Part shown: positions 25,015 to 32,858 of the stretch, piece by piece
How the letters are laid out: every line of letters begins with the position of its first letter
Numbering within the stretch: position 1 is the first letter of the stretch
Assembly: GCA_963756575.1 (NCBI GenBank)
Contig: CAVWOM010000013.1
Location: 310,001 to 374,000 of the forward strand
Length of the DNA: 64,000 nucleotides
Source of the DNA: Palsa-504 sp963756575
Lineage (GTDB): Bacteria > Actinomycetota > Actinomycetes > Streptosporangiales > Streptosporangiaceae
Direction: 5' to 3'
The notes under the pieces: model-generated
Told to the model about the DNA's origin: nothing
Seen by the model: only the letters and a program-made list of their open reading frames with translations
Database searches by the model: none
Program-made: the position numbers and the translations under genes

Positions 25015-25971
25015 ATGACGGACCGTCCCCGGGTAGGCGCCTCGAGCTGCCTGCTGGGCGAGGAGGTCCGGTTCAACGGCGGGCACAAGCGGCACCGGTT
25101 CCTGACCGACGAGCTCGGGCCGCACGTGGACTGGGTCCCGTACTGCCCGGAGGTCGAGATCGGGCTGGGCACGCCGCGCGAGCCGATCCGGCTGACCGCG
25201 GACGGCCGCCTGGTCAACCGGGCCGGCACCGCCGACCACACGCAGGCGATGGCGGCGCTGCCGTTGCCCGTTCCCGACCTGGACGGCTACGTGTTCAAGG
25301 CCAAGTCGCCGAGCTGCGGGATCCGGGCCATCCCGCGGTACCGCGACGACGGAGTGGCGGCCGACCACGCCGGGCGCGGGCTGTACGCGGCCCGGGTGCT
25401 GAACGCGTTCGGCCTGCTGGCGGTCGAGGACGAGGGGCGGCTGAACGACCCGGGACTGCGCGAGGCGTTCGTGGAGCGGATCTTCGCGGCGGCCCGGCTG
25501 CGCGGGCTGCTGGGCGGCCCAGGTGCGGACAGCGACTGGACGGCGGGTGACCTGGTGGGCTTCCACGCGCGGCATAAGCTGCAGCTCCTGGCGCACGACC
25601 CGGCTCGGTACCGCGCGGCCGGGAAGGTGGTGGCCGGGGCGGGGACGGAAGACCGTTCGGTCATATCGGTGGCTTACCGGGACCTGTTCCTCGGCGCGCT
25701 CGCCCGGCCGGCTACGGCGGGGCGGCATGCCAACGCGCTGCAGCACGCCTACAGCCGGATCGGACGGGAGCTCGGGCGGGCGCAGCGGGCCGACCTGCTG
25801 GCCCGGATCGAGGCCTGCCGGCGCGGGGAGGAACCGCTGAGCGTCCCGGTCGCGCTGCTCGCGCACCACGCGAGCGGCGGGGACTTTCCGTGGCTGGCGG
25901 AGCAGACCTACCTCAGCCCCTTCCCTGCGGGACTGGGGCTGCGACACGCCGTTTTGGCGGCAGGGGGATAA
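25015..25971 (+). CDS. DUF523-DUF1722 fusion protein (RudS-type thiouracil desulfidase)
   Basis: 318 residues. The DUF523 half has the cysteines that bind a [4Fe-4S] cluster in TudS enzymes: GASSCLLGEEVRFNG, YCPEVEIGLGTPREP and AKSPSCG. The DUF1722 half follows from about residue 165 (LVGFHARHKLQLLAHDP, HANALQHAYSRIGREL, PVALLAHHASGG). DUF523 members remove sulphur from thiouracil, and DUF523-DUF1722 fusions are called RudS, so nucleobase or tRNA thio-base desulfuration is likely. Divergent from the photolyase with 23 nt between starts, implying shared control. RNA and DNA photodamage clearance is a reasonable inferred theme. Confidence 0.9.
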   Translation: MTDRPRVGASSCLLGEEVRFNGGHKRHRFLTDELGPHVDWVPYCPEVEIGLGTPREPIRLTADGRLVNRAGTADHTQAMAALPLPVPDLDGYVFKAKSPSCGIRAIPRYRDDGVAADHAGRGLYAARVLNAFGLLAVEDEGRLNDPGLREAFVERIFAAARLRGLLGGPGADSDWTAGDLVGFHARHKLQLLAHDPARYRAAGKVVAGAGTEDRSVISVAYRDLFLGALARPATAGRHANALQHAYSRIGRELGRAQRADLLARIEACRRGEEPLSVPVALLAHHASGGDFPWLAEQTYLSPFPAGLGLRHAVLAAGG

Positions 25972-26039
25972 AAGACGAGCAGCGCCGCGGCGGTGACCGC
26001 CAGGATGAGGCCGAACGACCCCGGTTCGAGCCCGGTCAC
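25908..26039 (-). pseudogene. 5' stub of a membrane-protein gene, probably DUF1295 (steroid 5-alpha-reductase-like)
   Basis: GTG 26039 overlaps the stop of the upstream CFA-type gene by 4 nt (GTGA), the same coupling used throughout this operon. It begins VTGLEPGSFGLILAVTAAAL, a normal N-terminus plus first TM segment of DUF1295 proteins. After about 24 residues the sequence becomes the antisense of the RudS 3' end and stops at 25908. In the mycobacterial SigK locus a DUF1295-like gene (Rv0446c) occupies this position. I read this as a deletion that removed all but the first TM. Confidence 0.6.
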
Positions 26040-27280
26040 CGTGCGGGCCTGGTGGCGAGGATCTGGTCGACGCCCATGCGCCCTTCCTCGAAGGCGAGCG
26101 CGCCGCCGGCCAGGTAAAGACGCCAGACGCGGACCTGTTCGGGGGTGAGGATTTCCTTGATGGCGGGCAGGTTGCGCTCGAAGTTCTGGGCCCAGGCCCG
26201 GATCGTGCGCACGTAGTGCTCGCGCATGGCCTGGACCCCGGTGACCTCGAAGCCGGCCTGCTCGATCAGCTTGATCGTGTCGCCGACCGGGCGCATGTCC
26301 ATGTCGGGGGTGATGTAGGACTCGATGAAGGGGCCGCCGCCTGGTCGACGGCCGGTCCGCGACATCTGCTGGATCAGCAGGCGGCCGCCTGGCTTCAGCC
26401 TCTGGTAGAGGGCGGCGCAGAACCGCGGGTACTGGGCGTCGCCGACGTGCTCGCCCATCTCGATCGACGCGGCCGCGTCGTAGGTCTCGTCGATCGGGTC
26501 GCGGTAGTCCTGGATCCTGACGTCGGCCCGGTCGGTCAGGCCCAGGCCGCGGGCGCGCTGGGTGACGAACCCGCCCTGCTCGCGGGACAGGGTGACGCCG
26601 GTGACCTGGACCCGCGCCTTGGCGGCGTGCAGGGTCAGCGAGCCCCAGCCGCAGCCCACGTCGAGCAGGCGCTGGCCGGGCTCGAGGGCGAGCTTGCCCA
26701 TGATCAGGTCGAGCTTGGCCTTCTGGGCGTTGGCCAGGTCGTTTTGCTTATCCCAGTACGCGCACGAGTAGGCCATGCCCGGGTCCAGGATGAGCTGGTA
26801 GAACGCGGCCGGCACGTCGTAGTGGCCGGCCACCACGGCCTGGTCGCGGGCCCGGCTGTGCAGGCGGCCGCGGACGCGGAGCTCGCAGGCCGGCGGGGCG
26901 GGCGGCGGGACGAGGAGGTTGAGCTGGGCGGCGGCTCTGAGGGCGGCGAGGGCAGCCGGGGCGTAGGCGGCGTAGCTGGCTGGCCGGGCGGGGCGGGCGG
27001 CGAAGAACCGGCGCAGGCCTTCGGTGAGGTCGCCTTCGACGTCGAGGTCGCCGCTGATGTAGGCGCGGGCGAAACCGAGCTCGCCCGGGCGCCACAGGAT
27101 CCGCGGCAGGGCGCGGGGCGAGCGGGCGACCAGGACCGGCCCGTTTTCCGGGCCGGCTTCGCTGCCGTCCCAGGCGCGCAGGCGGACCGGGAGGTCCAGG
27201 CCGAGGCGGGTCTCGAGGAGCTGGGCGATGACCTGGGCGACGGGGCCCGGCGACGGCGGCTTGCCCTGATTCCTGCTCAT
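26036..27280 (-). CDS. Cyclopropane-fatty-acyl-phospholipid synthase family methyltransferase (2)
   Basis: 414 residues from ATG 27280, overlapping the upstream CFA gene by 4 nt. N-terminal CFA domain (RILWRPGELGFARAYISGDLD), then HYDVPAAFYQLILDPGMAYS, SAM motif LLDVGCGWGSLTLHAA, and SIEMGEHVGDAQYPRFCAAL. It lacks the YIFPGG motif of its neighbour and has ESYITPDMDMRPVG instead. It is therefore a divergent subgroup, possibly one that methylates rather than cyclopropanates unsaturated phospholipid chains. Part of the FAD-DUF1365-CFA-CFA operon. Confidence 0.88.
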   Translation of the reverse strand: MSRNQGKPPSPGPVAQVIAQLLETRLGLDLPVRLRAWDGSEAGPENGPVLVARSPRALPRILWRPGELGFARAYISGDLDVEGDLTEGLRRFFAARPARPASYAAYAPAALAALRAAAQLNLLVPPPAPPACELRVRGRLHSRARDQAVVAGHYDVPAAFYQLILDPGMAYSCAYWDKQNDLANAQKAKLDLIMGKLALEPGQRLLDVGCGWGSLTLHAAKARVQVTGVTLSREQGGFVTQRARGLGLTDRADVRIQDYRDPIDETYDAAASIEMGEHVGDAQYPRFCAALYQRLKPGGRLLIQQMSRTGRRPGGGPFIESYITPDMDMRPVGDTIKLIEQAGFEVTGVQAMREHYVRTIRAWAQNFERNLPAIKEILTPEQVRVWRLYLAGGALAFEEGRMGVDQILATRPAR

Positions 27281-28549
27281 ACGCGGGCCAGGGTGAGCTG
27301 GCTGACGTCGATGTAGCCGGCCCGGAAGCCGGCTTCGGTGTAGGAGAGATAGAAGGTCCACATCCGGCGGAACACCTCGTCGAAGCCGAGGCGGGCGACC
27401 TCGCCCGCGTGCGCGCCGAACCGCTCCCGCCATAGCCTCAGCGTCTCCGCGTAGTGCGCGCCGAAATCCTCCCGCGCGACGATCCGCAGCCGGGTGCGGG
27501 ACAGGCTGTCGCCGATCGCGGTGACCGACGGGAGCAGGCCGCCGGGGAAGATGTACTTCTGGATCCAGGTGTAGGTGTGCCGGGTGGCCAGCATCCGGTC
27601 GTGCGCCATCGTGATCGTCTGCAGGCCGACCCGGCCGCCCGGGGCCAGGTGCTGGTCCAGCGCGGTGAAGAAGGTGTCCCAGTACTGGTCGCCGACCGCC
27701 TCGATCATCTCGACCGAGCAGATCGCGTCGAACTGGCCTGCCACGTCGCGGTAGTCGCACAGGTCCACCCGGACCTGGCCGGCCAGCCCGGCCTCGGCGA
27801 TCCGGCGGGTAGCGAGGTCGGCCTGCTCCCGGGAGATGGTGACGGTGTGCACCATCGCGCCCCGGCGGGCGGCCCGGATGGCCAGCTCGCCCCAGCCGGT
27901 GCCGATCTCGAGCACCCGGCTGCCGCGGCCCACCCCGGCCCGGTCGAGCAGCCGGTCGATCTTGCGGCGCTGGGCTCCGGCGAGGTCGGTGGCCTCGTCG
28001 AGGTTCGTGGCCTCGCCGAGGTTCGTGAACAGGGCCGAGGAGTAGGTCATGCTCTGGTCGAGGAACAGCGCGAACAGGTCGTTGGACAGGTCGTAGTGGC
28101 GGCCGATGTTGCGCCGGGCGCCCGCGACGGTCTGCAGGTCGTCGCCCGGCTGGCGGCGGACGGCGAGCCGGCGCAGGCGCTGCAGCCAGGGCGGCACGAG
28201 CTCGGCGGCGTGTTCGGCCAGGACGGTGAGGAGCGCGGTCAGGTCATCGCTGTCCCAGTCGCCGGCCATGTAGGCCTCGCCGAACCCGATCAGGCCGGAG
28301 GCGCCGAACCGGCGGTAGAACTCCCGGGGCCGGCTCAGGACCATGACCGGGGCGTCCGGTCCCCCGCCGCCGATGGCGTGGCCGTCTCCGAACCTGACCC
28401 GTAGCGGCAGCCGGGTCACCGCGCTGGTGAACACGTTCCGCGCCACCGCCGCGCGGACGGGCGAGCCCGGCCGCCACGGCGACGTCGGGCCACCGGTCCG
28501 CGTCGATGGCGGCGCCGGCGGGCATGGGTCTGATGCTGGTGGTAGTCAC
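27277..28549 (-). CDS. Cyclopropane-fatty-acyl-phospholipid synthase (1), apparent frameshift near the N-terminus
   Basis: Main frame from GTG 28446 (389 aa) has LIGFGEAYMAGDWDSDDLTA, NIGRHYDLSNDLFALFLDQS, SAM motif LEIGTGWGELAIRAARRG, CSVEMIEAVGDQYW and YIFPGGLLPS: a complete CFA/UfaA1-like enzyme. The expected start is GTG 28549, which overlaps the DUF1365 stop by 4 nt and has GGAGGGGG before it. It reads VTTTSIRPMPAGAAIDADRW in another frame, joining the main frame (SPVRAAVARNVF) near 28465-28485. So either a one-base sequence error or mutation exists, or translation really begins at 28446. The catalytic domain is intact either way. It transfers a methylene or methyl group from SAM to membrane phospholipid double bonds. 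Confidence 0.85.
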
Positions 28550-29271
28550 TGGACCCCCTCCTGAGGTTGATGAACGGGTCGCGGCACTGGCCGCAGCCCG
28601 CGCAGGTAGAGCTTGATCCCCTGCCAGCGGATCCGGGCGGAGACGACGGCGGTGGACCACGGGTGCCTGATCACGGCGGCGGCCAGCGTCCAGGGGGTGG
28701 CCGGGACGGCCCGGCCCCGCAGGCCGGCGGTGAACTTCTCTGTGCTGCCGTCTGGGCCGGGGCGGCCGAGGGCGATGCTCAGGGCGAGGCGGTCGCCGGG
28801 CTCGGGCAGGCTCATCCGGTAGCGGCCGTCGACCGGGTAGAAGGGCGAGACGTAGAACTCCTTCGGCACCTCGGCCCGGCCGCGCTCGTCGGTCTGCAGC
28901 AGGTAGGCGTGGCGCTCGCCGTAGGTGTTGTGCACCTCGGCCACCACGGCGGCCAGCGTTCCGTCGGGCCGGTGGCACCAGTAGACGGTCAGCGGGTTGA
29001 ACACGTAGCCGAACACCCGGGCGTGCGCCAGCATCAGCACCTGGCCGCCTTGAGTGTCCACGCCGCGCGTGGCCAGGAAACCGTCGAGGTTCGCGCGGAT
29101 GGAGCGCCGCGGGTCGCCGAGGTGGTCTTGCGCGCGGAAGCTGGACAGCGGTCCCGGACGGGGCAGCCGGTCGAGGTCGACCAGCCACATGTAGGTGCGG
29201 TAGGTGAAGACGTTGCGCAGCGGGACGGTGCGGGCGTGGCTGATCCGGCACTCGTACAGGCGGGGGATCAC
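28546..29271 (-). CDS. DUF1365 family protein
   Basis: 241 residues from GTG 29271, overlapping the FAD-protein stop by 4 nt. The start VIPRLYECRISHARTVPLRN is typical of the family. Conserved blocks include FTYRTYMWLVDLDRLPR, HARVFGYVFNPLTVYWCH, VVAEVHNTYGERHAYLL and KEFYVSPFYPVDGRYRM. DUF1365 genes occur almost only with an FAD oxidoreductase and CFA-type methyltransferases; in M. tuberculosis Rv0448c sits in the SigK operon, and in proteobacteria relatives act in making modified or furan fatty acids. The biochemical step is not settled. Confidence 0.9.
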   Translation of the reverse strand: MIPRLYECRISHARTVPLRNVFTYRTYMWLVDLDRLPRPGPLSSFRAQDHLGDPRRSIRANLDGFLATRGVDTQGGQVLMLAHARVFGYVFNPLTVYWCHRPDGTLAAVVAEVHNTYGERHAYLLQTDERGRAEVPKEFYVSPFYPVDGRYRMSLPEPGDRLALSIALGRPGPDGSTEKFTAGLRGRAVPATPWTLAAAVIRHPWSTAVVSARIRWQGIKLYLRGLRPVPRPVHQPQEGVQ

Positions 29272-30566
29272 CAGGTGCCGCCGAGTGACTGGGCCGCCTG
29301 CGCGCCGGAGCGGCAGCCGTCCTCGTGGAAGCCCCAGCCGTGGTAGGCGCCGGCGAAGGCGGTGACGCCGGTGTTGAGTTCGGGCAGCCGGCGCTGGGCC
29401 GCGACCGAGGCCGGGGTGTAGGCCGGATGCGCGTAGTCCATCCGGTCGATCACCTGCGCCGGGTCGACTGTCTTTCCCCAGCCCGCCCCACCCGCCCCGT
29501 TCAGGGTCACGATGAGGTCCTGGGTCACGGGCAGGCTCTGCAGGCGGTTCATGTCGTAGCTGATCCGCGGGGGCGGGCCGTCGCCCGGGCGGCAGCCGCC
29601 GAGCTCGTAGTTCCAGCTGGCCCGGACACCGGGGTGATCCGGCAGGAGCGTGGCGTCGGTGTGCAGCAGGGCCGGGTTCGGGGTGTAGGCGAAGGCGCCG
29701 AGCACGTCGCGTTCGGCCTCGGTGGGCGCGTCGAGCAGGCGCAGCGCCTGGTCCGGGTGGGTGGCGATGACCACGGCGTCGAACCGGTGGGTGTCGCCGG
29801 AGGCGTCTTCGATTTCGACGCCGTCCGGGTGCCGGCGGACCGTCTGCACGGGGGTTAGGAGCCGGATGTCGTGTACCCGTTTGGCCGCCTGCTCGACGTA
29901 GTGGCGGGAGCCGCCGGTCACGGTCCGCCAGGGCGGGGCCCCGCGGACCGAGAGCATGCCGTGGTTGGCCAGGAAGGCGAACAGGTAGCGGGCTGGATAG
30001 CGCAGCGCGGTCCCGGGCGGGCACGACCACACCGCGGCGACCAGCGGCAGGGCGAAGTGCGCGGTGAAGTACGCGCCGAAGCGGCGCGCGCGGAGGAATT
30101 CGCCGAGGGTCTGGTCATCCGTCGGGCCGGTGGCCGCCAGGAGGCGCCGCGCGGCGCGGTGGAAGCGGGGGATCTCGGTGAGCATGTGCAGGTAGCGGGC
30201 CCGGCCCGGGCGCAGGCCGGGGGTCAGGCCGGCCAGCCCGCGGTGGCCCGCGTACTGCAGGCCGCAGCCGGCGCAGCGGACCGACATGCTCATCTCCGCG
30301 GGCTGGGTGGCCACCCCGAGCTCGGCGAACAACCGGGTGAGCAGCGGATAGGTGTGCTGGTTGTAGACGATGAAGCCGGTGTCGACGCCGACCGGGGGTC
30401 CAGACGGCCCAGCTTCGGAAGGCGGCGCGACGAGGTGGGTGTCGGCGTGGCCGCCGAGCCGCCCGTCGGCTTCGAAGATCGTCACGTAATCAGTATGTGA
30501 CAGAACGTAGCTTGCGGTGATCCCGCTGACGCCGCTGCCGATGACAGCGATATTTCGCCTGGTCAC
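29268..30566 (-). CDS. FAD-dependent amine-oxidase-like protein of the lipid-modification operon
   Basis: 432 residues from GTG 30566 with a strong GGAGGGAGG site. N-terminal FAD-binding motif VIGSGVSGITASYVL and acidic FEADGRLGGHADTH. Middle: GVDTGFIVYNQHTYPLLTRL and MSMSVRCAGCGLQYAG with a Cys-x-x-Cys. C-terminal FAD block TAFAGAYHGWGFHEDGC. This is the COG2907-type protein that heads the FAD-DUF1365-CFA operon (Rv0449c in M. tuberculosis). It probably oxidises or desaturates lipid chains. A CCAATCC-N16-CGAAT promoter lies just upstream. Confidence 0.9.
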   Translation of the reverse strand: MTRRNIAVIGSGVSGITASYVLSHTDYVTIFEADGRLGGHADTHLVAPPSEAGPSGPPVGVDTGFIVYNQHTYPLLTRLFAELGVATQPAEMSMSVRCAGCGLQYAGHRGLAGLTPGLRPGRARYLHMLTEIPRFHRAARRLLAATGPTDDQTLGEFLRARRFGAYFTAHFALPLVAAVWSCPPGTALRYPARYLFAFLANHGMLSVRGAPPWRTVTGGSRHYVEQAAKRVHDIRLLTPVQTVRRHPDGVEIEDASGDTHRFDAVVIATHPDQALRLLDAPTEAERDVLGAFAYTPNPALLHTDATLLPDHPGVRASWNYELGGCRPGDGPPPRISYDMNRLQSLPVTQDLIVTLNGAGGAGWGKTVDPAQVIDRMDYAHPAYTPASVAAQRRLPELNTGVTAFAGAYHGWGFHEDGCRSGAQAAQSLGGTW

Positions 30567-30609
30567 GTGCCCTCCCTCCGGGGACTCCCTTCCTTCCTTA
30601 CGGCTGGAT

Positions 30610-30637
30610 ATTCGCGGCCAGACGCATCCCGGATTGG
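30610..30637 (-). promoter_or_regulatory. SigK-type promoter of the FAD-DUF1365-CFA operon
   Basis: Minus strand: -35 CCAATCC (30637-30631), 16-nt spacer, -10 CGAAT (30614-30610), identical in elements and spacing to the two promoters beside sigK. It lies in the 102-base gap between the TIGR01777 gene and GTG 30566 and predicts a leader of about 37 nt. Confidence 0.8.
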
Positions 30638-30668
30638 CCGGGTCTTGACACTGCTTGGCGCGGCAGGC

Positions 30669-31982
30669 TCAGTCGCGGCCGAACAGGTGGCGCAGCGCCC
30701 CCTCCAGCTCCGGCTGGCGGAACTCGTGCCCGGCCTTGATGAGTCGCTCCGGGCGGACGTTCTGGCTGGCCTGGGCGATTTCCCGGGCGCCCTCCTCACC
30801 GAGGAGCAGCCGCGGTCCGAACCCCGGGACCGGCAGCACGGCGGGCCGGTGCAGCACGGTGGCCAGCGTCCGGGTGTAGTCGGTGTTCCGCACCGGTTCC
30901 GGGGCGACCGCGTTGACCGGCCCGGACAGGCGCGAATCGAGGACGGCCCGCAGGTAGACGTCGAGCAGGTCGTCCAGCCCGATCCAGGCCAGCCACTGCT
31001 TGCCGGACCCGAGCCGGCCGCCCAGGCCCGCCTCGAACAGCGGGCTGAGCAGGCGCAGCATGCCGCCGCGGGGGGTCTGCACGATGCCGGTGCGGACCTG
31101 GACGGTCCGGACGCCCGCCGCGGCGGCGGCGTCCTCCCAGTCCGCCACCACGTCGGCCAGGAATCCCTCGCCCCGGGCGCTGTCCTCGGTCAGGACCTCA
31201 TCGCCCCGGTCCGGGCCGTAGATGCCGATGGCCGACGCGGCCACGAAGGCCTGCACGGTGTCGCTGGCCGCGGCCAGCCCGGCCAGGCGGCGGGTGGGCA
31301 GGATCCGGCTGTCGCGGATCTCGGCCTTGTGCTCGGGGGTGAACCGGCCGCCGATCGAGGCGCCGGCCAGGTGGATCACCGCGTCCACGCCGTCCAGCAG
31401 TTCCGGAGCCGGGTCCTCGGGCCGCCAGTAGCGCTCGCCCGCGTGCCGGGGCAGCCGGCGGACCAGCCGGATGACCTGGTGCCCGCTGGTGGTCAGCAGC
31501 GCGGTCAGCGCGGTGCCGATCAGGCCCCCGGAGCCGGTGACCGCGATGGTCAGCGACTCGGTACCGAGCTGGCGGGAGCGGGCCAGCGCGGCCAGGTCGG
31601 CGGCGAGCTGGCGGTGCCGGTAGACGAACATCGAGCGCAGCGCCCGGGCGGGCAGCGGGGTCTCGACGATGTCGGTCACCAGCGTGGACCGCTCCCCCGC
31701 CAGGCTGAACTGGTGCAGGTGCCGCCACGGCAGCAGCGGGGACGCCAGCTCGTCGGCGAACGCGTGCGGCGGGTCGTAGTCGCCCGGCTGGTGGACGGCG
31801 GTCCAGCGCAGGCCGCCGGGCAGGCCGAGGACCGCCTGCCCGTCGCGGAGCGAGGACGCCTCGTGCAGCACCTTGACCGGCTGCCAGGGCGGAGCGAGCC
31901 GCGTGATCGCCCCGGGACGGGTGTGCCAGGAGAAGACGTCTCCCAGGCTCGCGTCCATCACACTGGAGTACGTCAGTCCCAT
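30669..31982 (-). CDS. TIGR01777-family epimerase with N-terminal SRPBCC domain
   Basis: 437 residues. Residues 1-150 form an SRPBCC-type domain (MGLTYSSVMDASLGDVFSWH, FVYRHRQLAADLAAL). Then an extended-SDR domain starts ITVAVTGS-like: IAVTGSGGLIGTALTALL, VIHLAGASIGGRFT, AASAIGIYGPDRGDE, and the terminal region ends GALRHLFGRD. These two-domain proteins recur in light-induced LitR/PplR-type gene clusters with photolyase, CFA and DUF1365 genes. Substrate unknown. Divergent from the B12-dependent regulator across a 91-base AT-rich promoter region. Confidence 0.9.
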   Translation of the reverse strand: MGLTYSSVMDASLGDVFSWHTRPGAITRLAPPWQPVKVLHEASSLRDGQAVLGLPGGLRWTAVHQPGDYDPPHAFADELASPLLPWRHLHQFSLAGERSTLVTDIVETPLPARALRSMFVYRHRQLAADLAALARSRQLGTESLTIAVTGSGGLIGTALTALLTTSGHQVIRLVRRLPRHAGERYWRPEDPAPELLDGVDAVIHLAGASIGGRFTPEHKAEIRDSRILPTRRLAGLAAASDTVQAFVAASAIGIYGPDRGDEVLTEDSARGEGFLADVVADWEDAAAAAGVRTVQVRTGIVQTPRGGMLRLLSPLFEAGLGGRLGSGKQWLAWIGLDDLLDVYLRAVLDSRLSGPVNAVAPEPVRNTDYTRTLATVLHRPAVLPVPGFGPRLLLGEEGAREIAQASQNVRPERLIKAGHEFRQPELEGALRHLFGRD

Positions 31983-31995
31983 CGCGTTCCGCCCC

Positions 31996-32057
31996 TTAGC
32001 ATATCGACGCTAGACCTCGTCAATTAATGCTAAATTACACTAAAGTCTTGAGTACCT
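31996..32057. promoter_or_regulatory. Divergent promoter/operator region of the CarH/LitR-type regulator
   Basis: TTAGCAT (31996-32002) and ATGCTAA (32027-32033) are perfect 7-bp inverted arms. Two CTAAA words spaced for one helical face follow (32030-32045). The strip is AT-rich against a GC-rich background and separates the two divergent starts (31982 and 32074). This is where an autoregulating MerR/CarH-type repressor would bind. Confidence 0.5.
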
Positions 32058-32073
32058 GAGCACGGGAAGGCAT

Positions 32074-32853
32074 ATGCAGCTACGCGACGCCGCCGATGTT
32101 CTCGGGGTGCACTACCAGACCGCATACGCCTGGGTGCGGCAGGGAGTGCTCCCCGCCAGGAAGACCGGCCGCGGCTATGACGTCAGCGAGAACGACGTCA
32201 GCGCGCTGGCCGCCCGCCGGGCCTCGGGTACCGCGCCGCGGCCGCACATCCGGGTACGCGACTGGGACGCCCAGGCCGACCGGCTGCACGCGGCCATCAT
32301 GGCCGGGGACGAGACCCTGGCCCGGCACTTCTTCGACCGGCTGGCCCGCGGCGTGCCGCTGGCCGAGCTGTGCGAGCGGATCATCGCACCCGCGCTGCGA
32401 CGCGTCGGCGACGACTGGGCGGCCGGCCAGGTGTCGATCGCGGCCGAGCACCGGGCCAGCGCCATCTGCGAGCGTCTCATCGCCACCCGCACGAACCAGC
32501 CGCAGGGCCGCCCGCGTGGCGTCGCCGTGGTGACCACGCCGCCCGGCGAGCGGCACGGCCTGCCGGCCCTGATGGCCACCGCGTGCCTGCGCGAGGACCG
32601 CTGGCTCGTGCACCATCTGGCGGCCGACCTGCCGGTGGCCGAGGTGGCGGGGATGGCGCGCGAGGCGGGCGCCGGGCTGGTGGTGCTGTCGGCCGCCAGC
32701 ACGGAGGGAAACGAGGCGGCGCGCGCGGCGGCGGCGGAGCTCACCCGGACGGCCGGCCTGCCGGTGCTGACCGGTCAGCGCGGCGGCACCCTGAGCGAGC
32801 TACGGCTGATGGCCCGGGCCACCATGACCCGGCCCGGCGAGCCCGGGGAGTAG
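32074..32853 (+). CDS. MerR-type regulator with B12-binding domain (CarH/LitR-like light sensor)
   Basis: 259 residues. The MerR-type winged helix covers residues 1-50 (LRDAADVLGVHYQTAYAWVR). A helical bundle carries the adenosylcobalamin-capping W-x9-EH motif: W115 ... E125-H126. The Rossmann-like B12 domain has GERHGLP with His161 at the cobalt-ligand position (E-x-H form) and VVLSAASTEGNEAARAA. In CarH/LitR proteins AdoB12 stabilises a DNA-bound tetramer in the dark and light breaks it, inducing photolyase, carotenoid and lipid genes. The divergent TIGR01777 gene and nearby photolyase/RudS fit this. Confidence 0.9.
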   Translation: MQLRDAADVLGVHYQTAYAWVRQGVLPARKTGRGYDVSENDVSALAARRASGTAPRPHIRVRDWDAQADRLHAAIMAGDETLARHFFDRLARGVPLAELCERIIAPALRRVGDDWAAGQVSIAAEHRASAICERLIATRTNQPQGRPRGVAVVTTPPGERHGLPALMATACLREDRWLVHHLAADLPVAEVAGMAREAGAGLVVLSAASTEGNEAARAAAAELTRTAGLPVLTGQRGGTLSELRLMARATMTRPGEPGE

Positions 32854-32858
32854 GCCGT

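Noticed and set aside
28465..28485. Programmed ribosomal frameshift in the CFA gene
   Set aside because: No slippery heptamer or downstream pseudoknot is apparent; mutation or sequence error is simpler.
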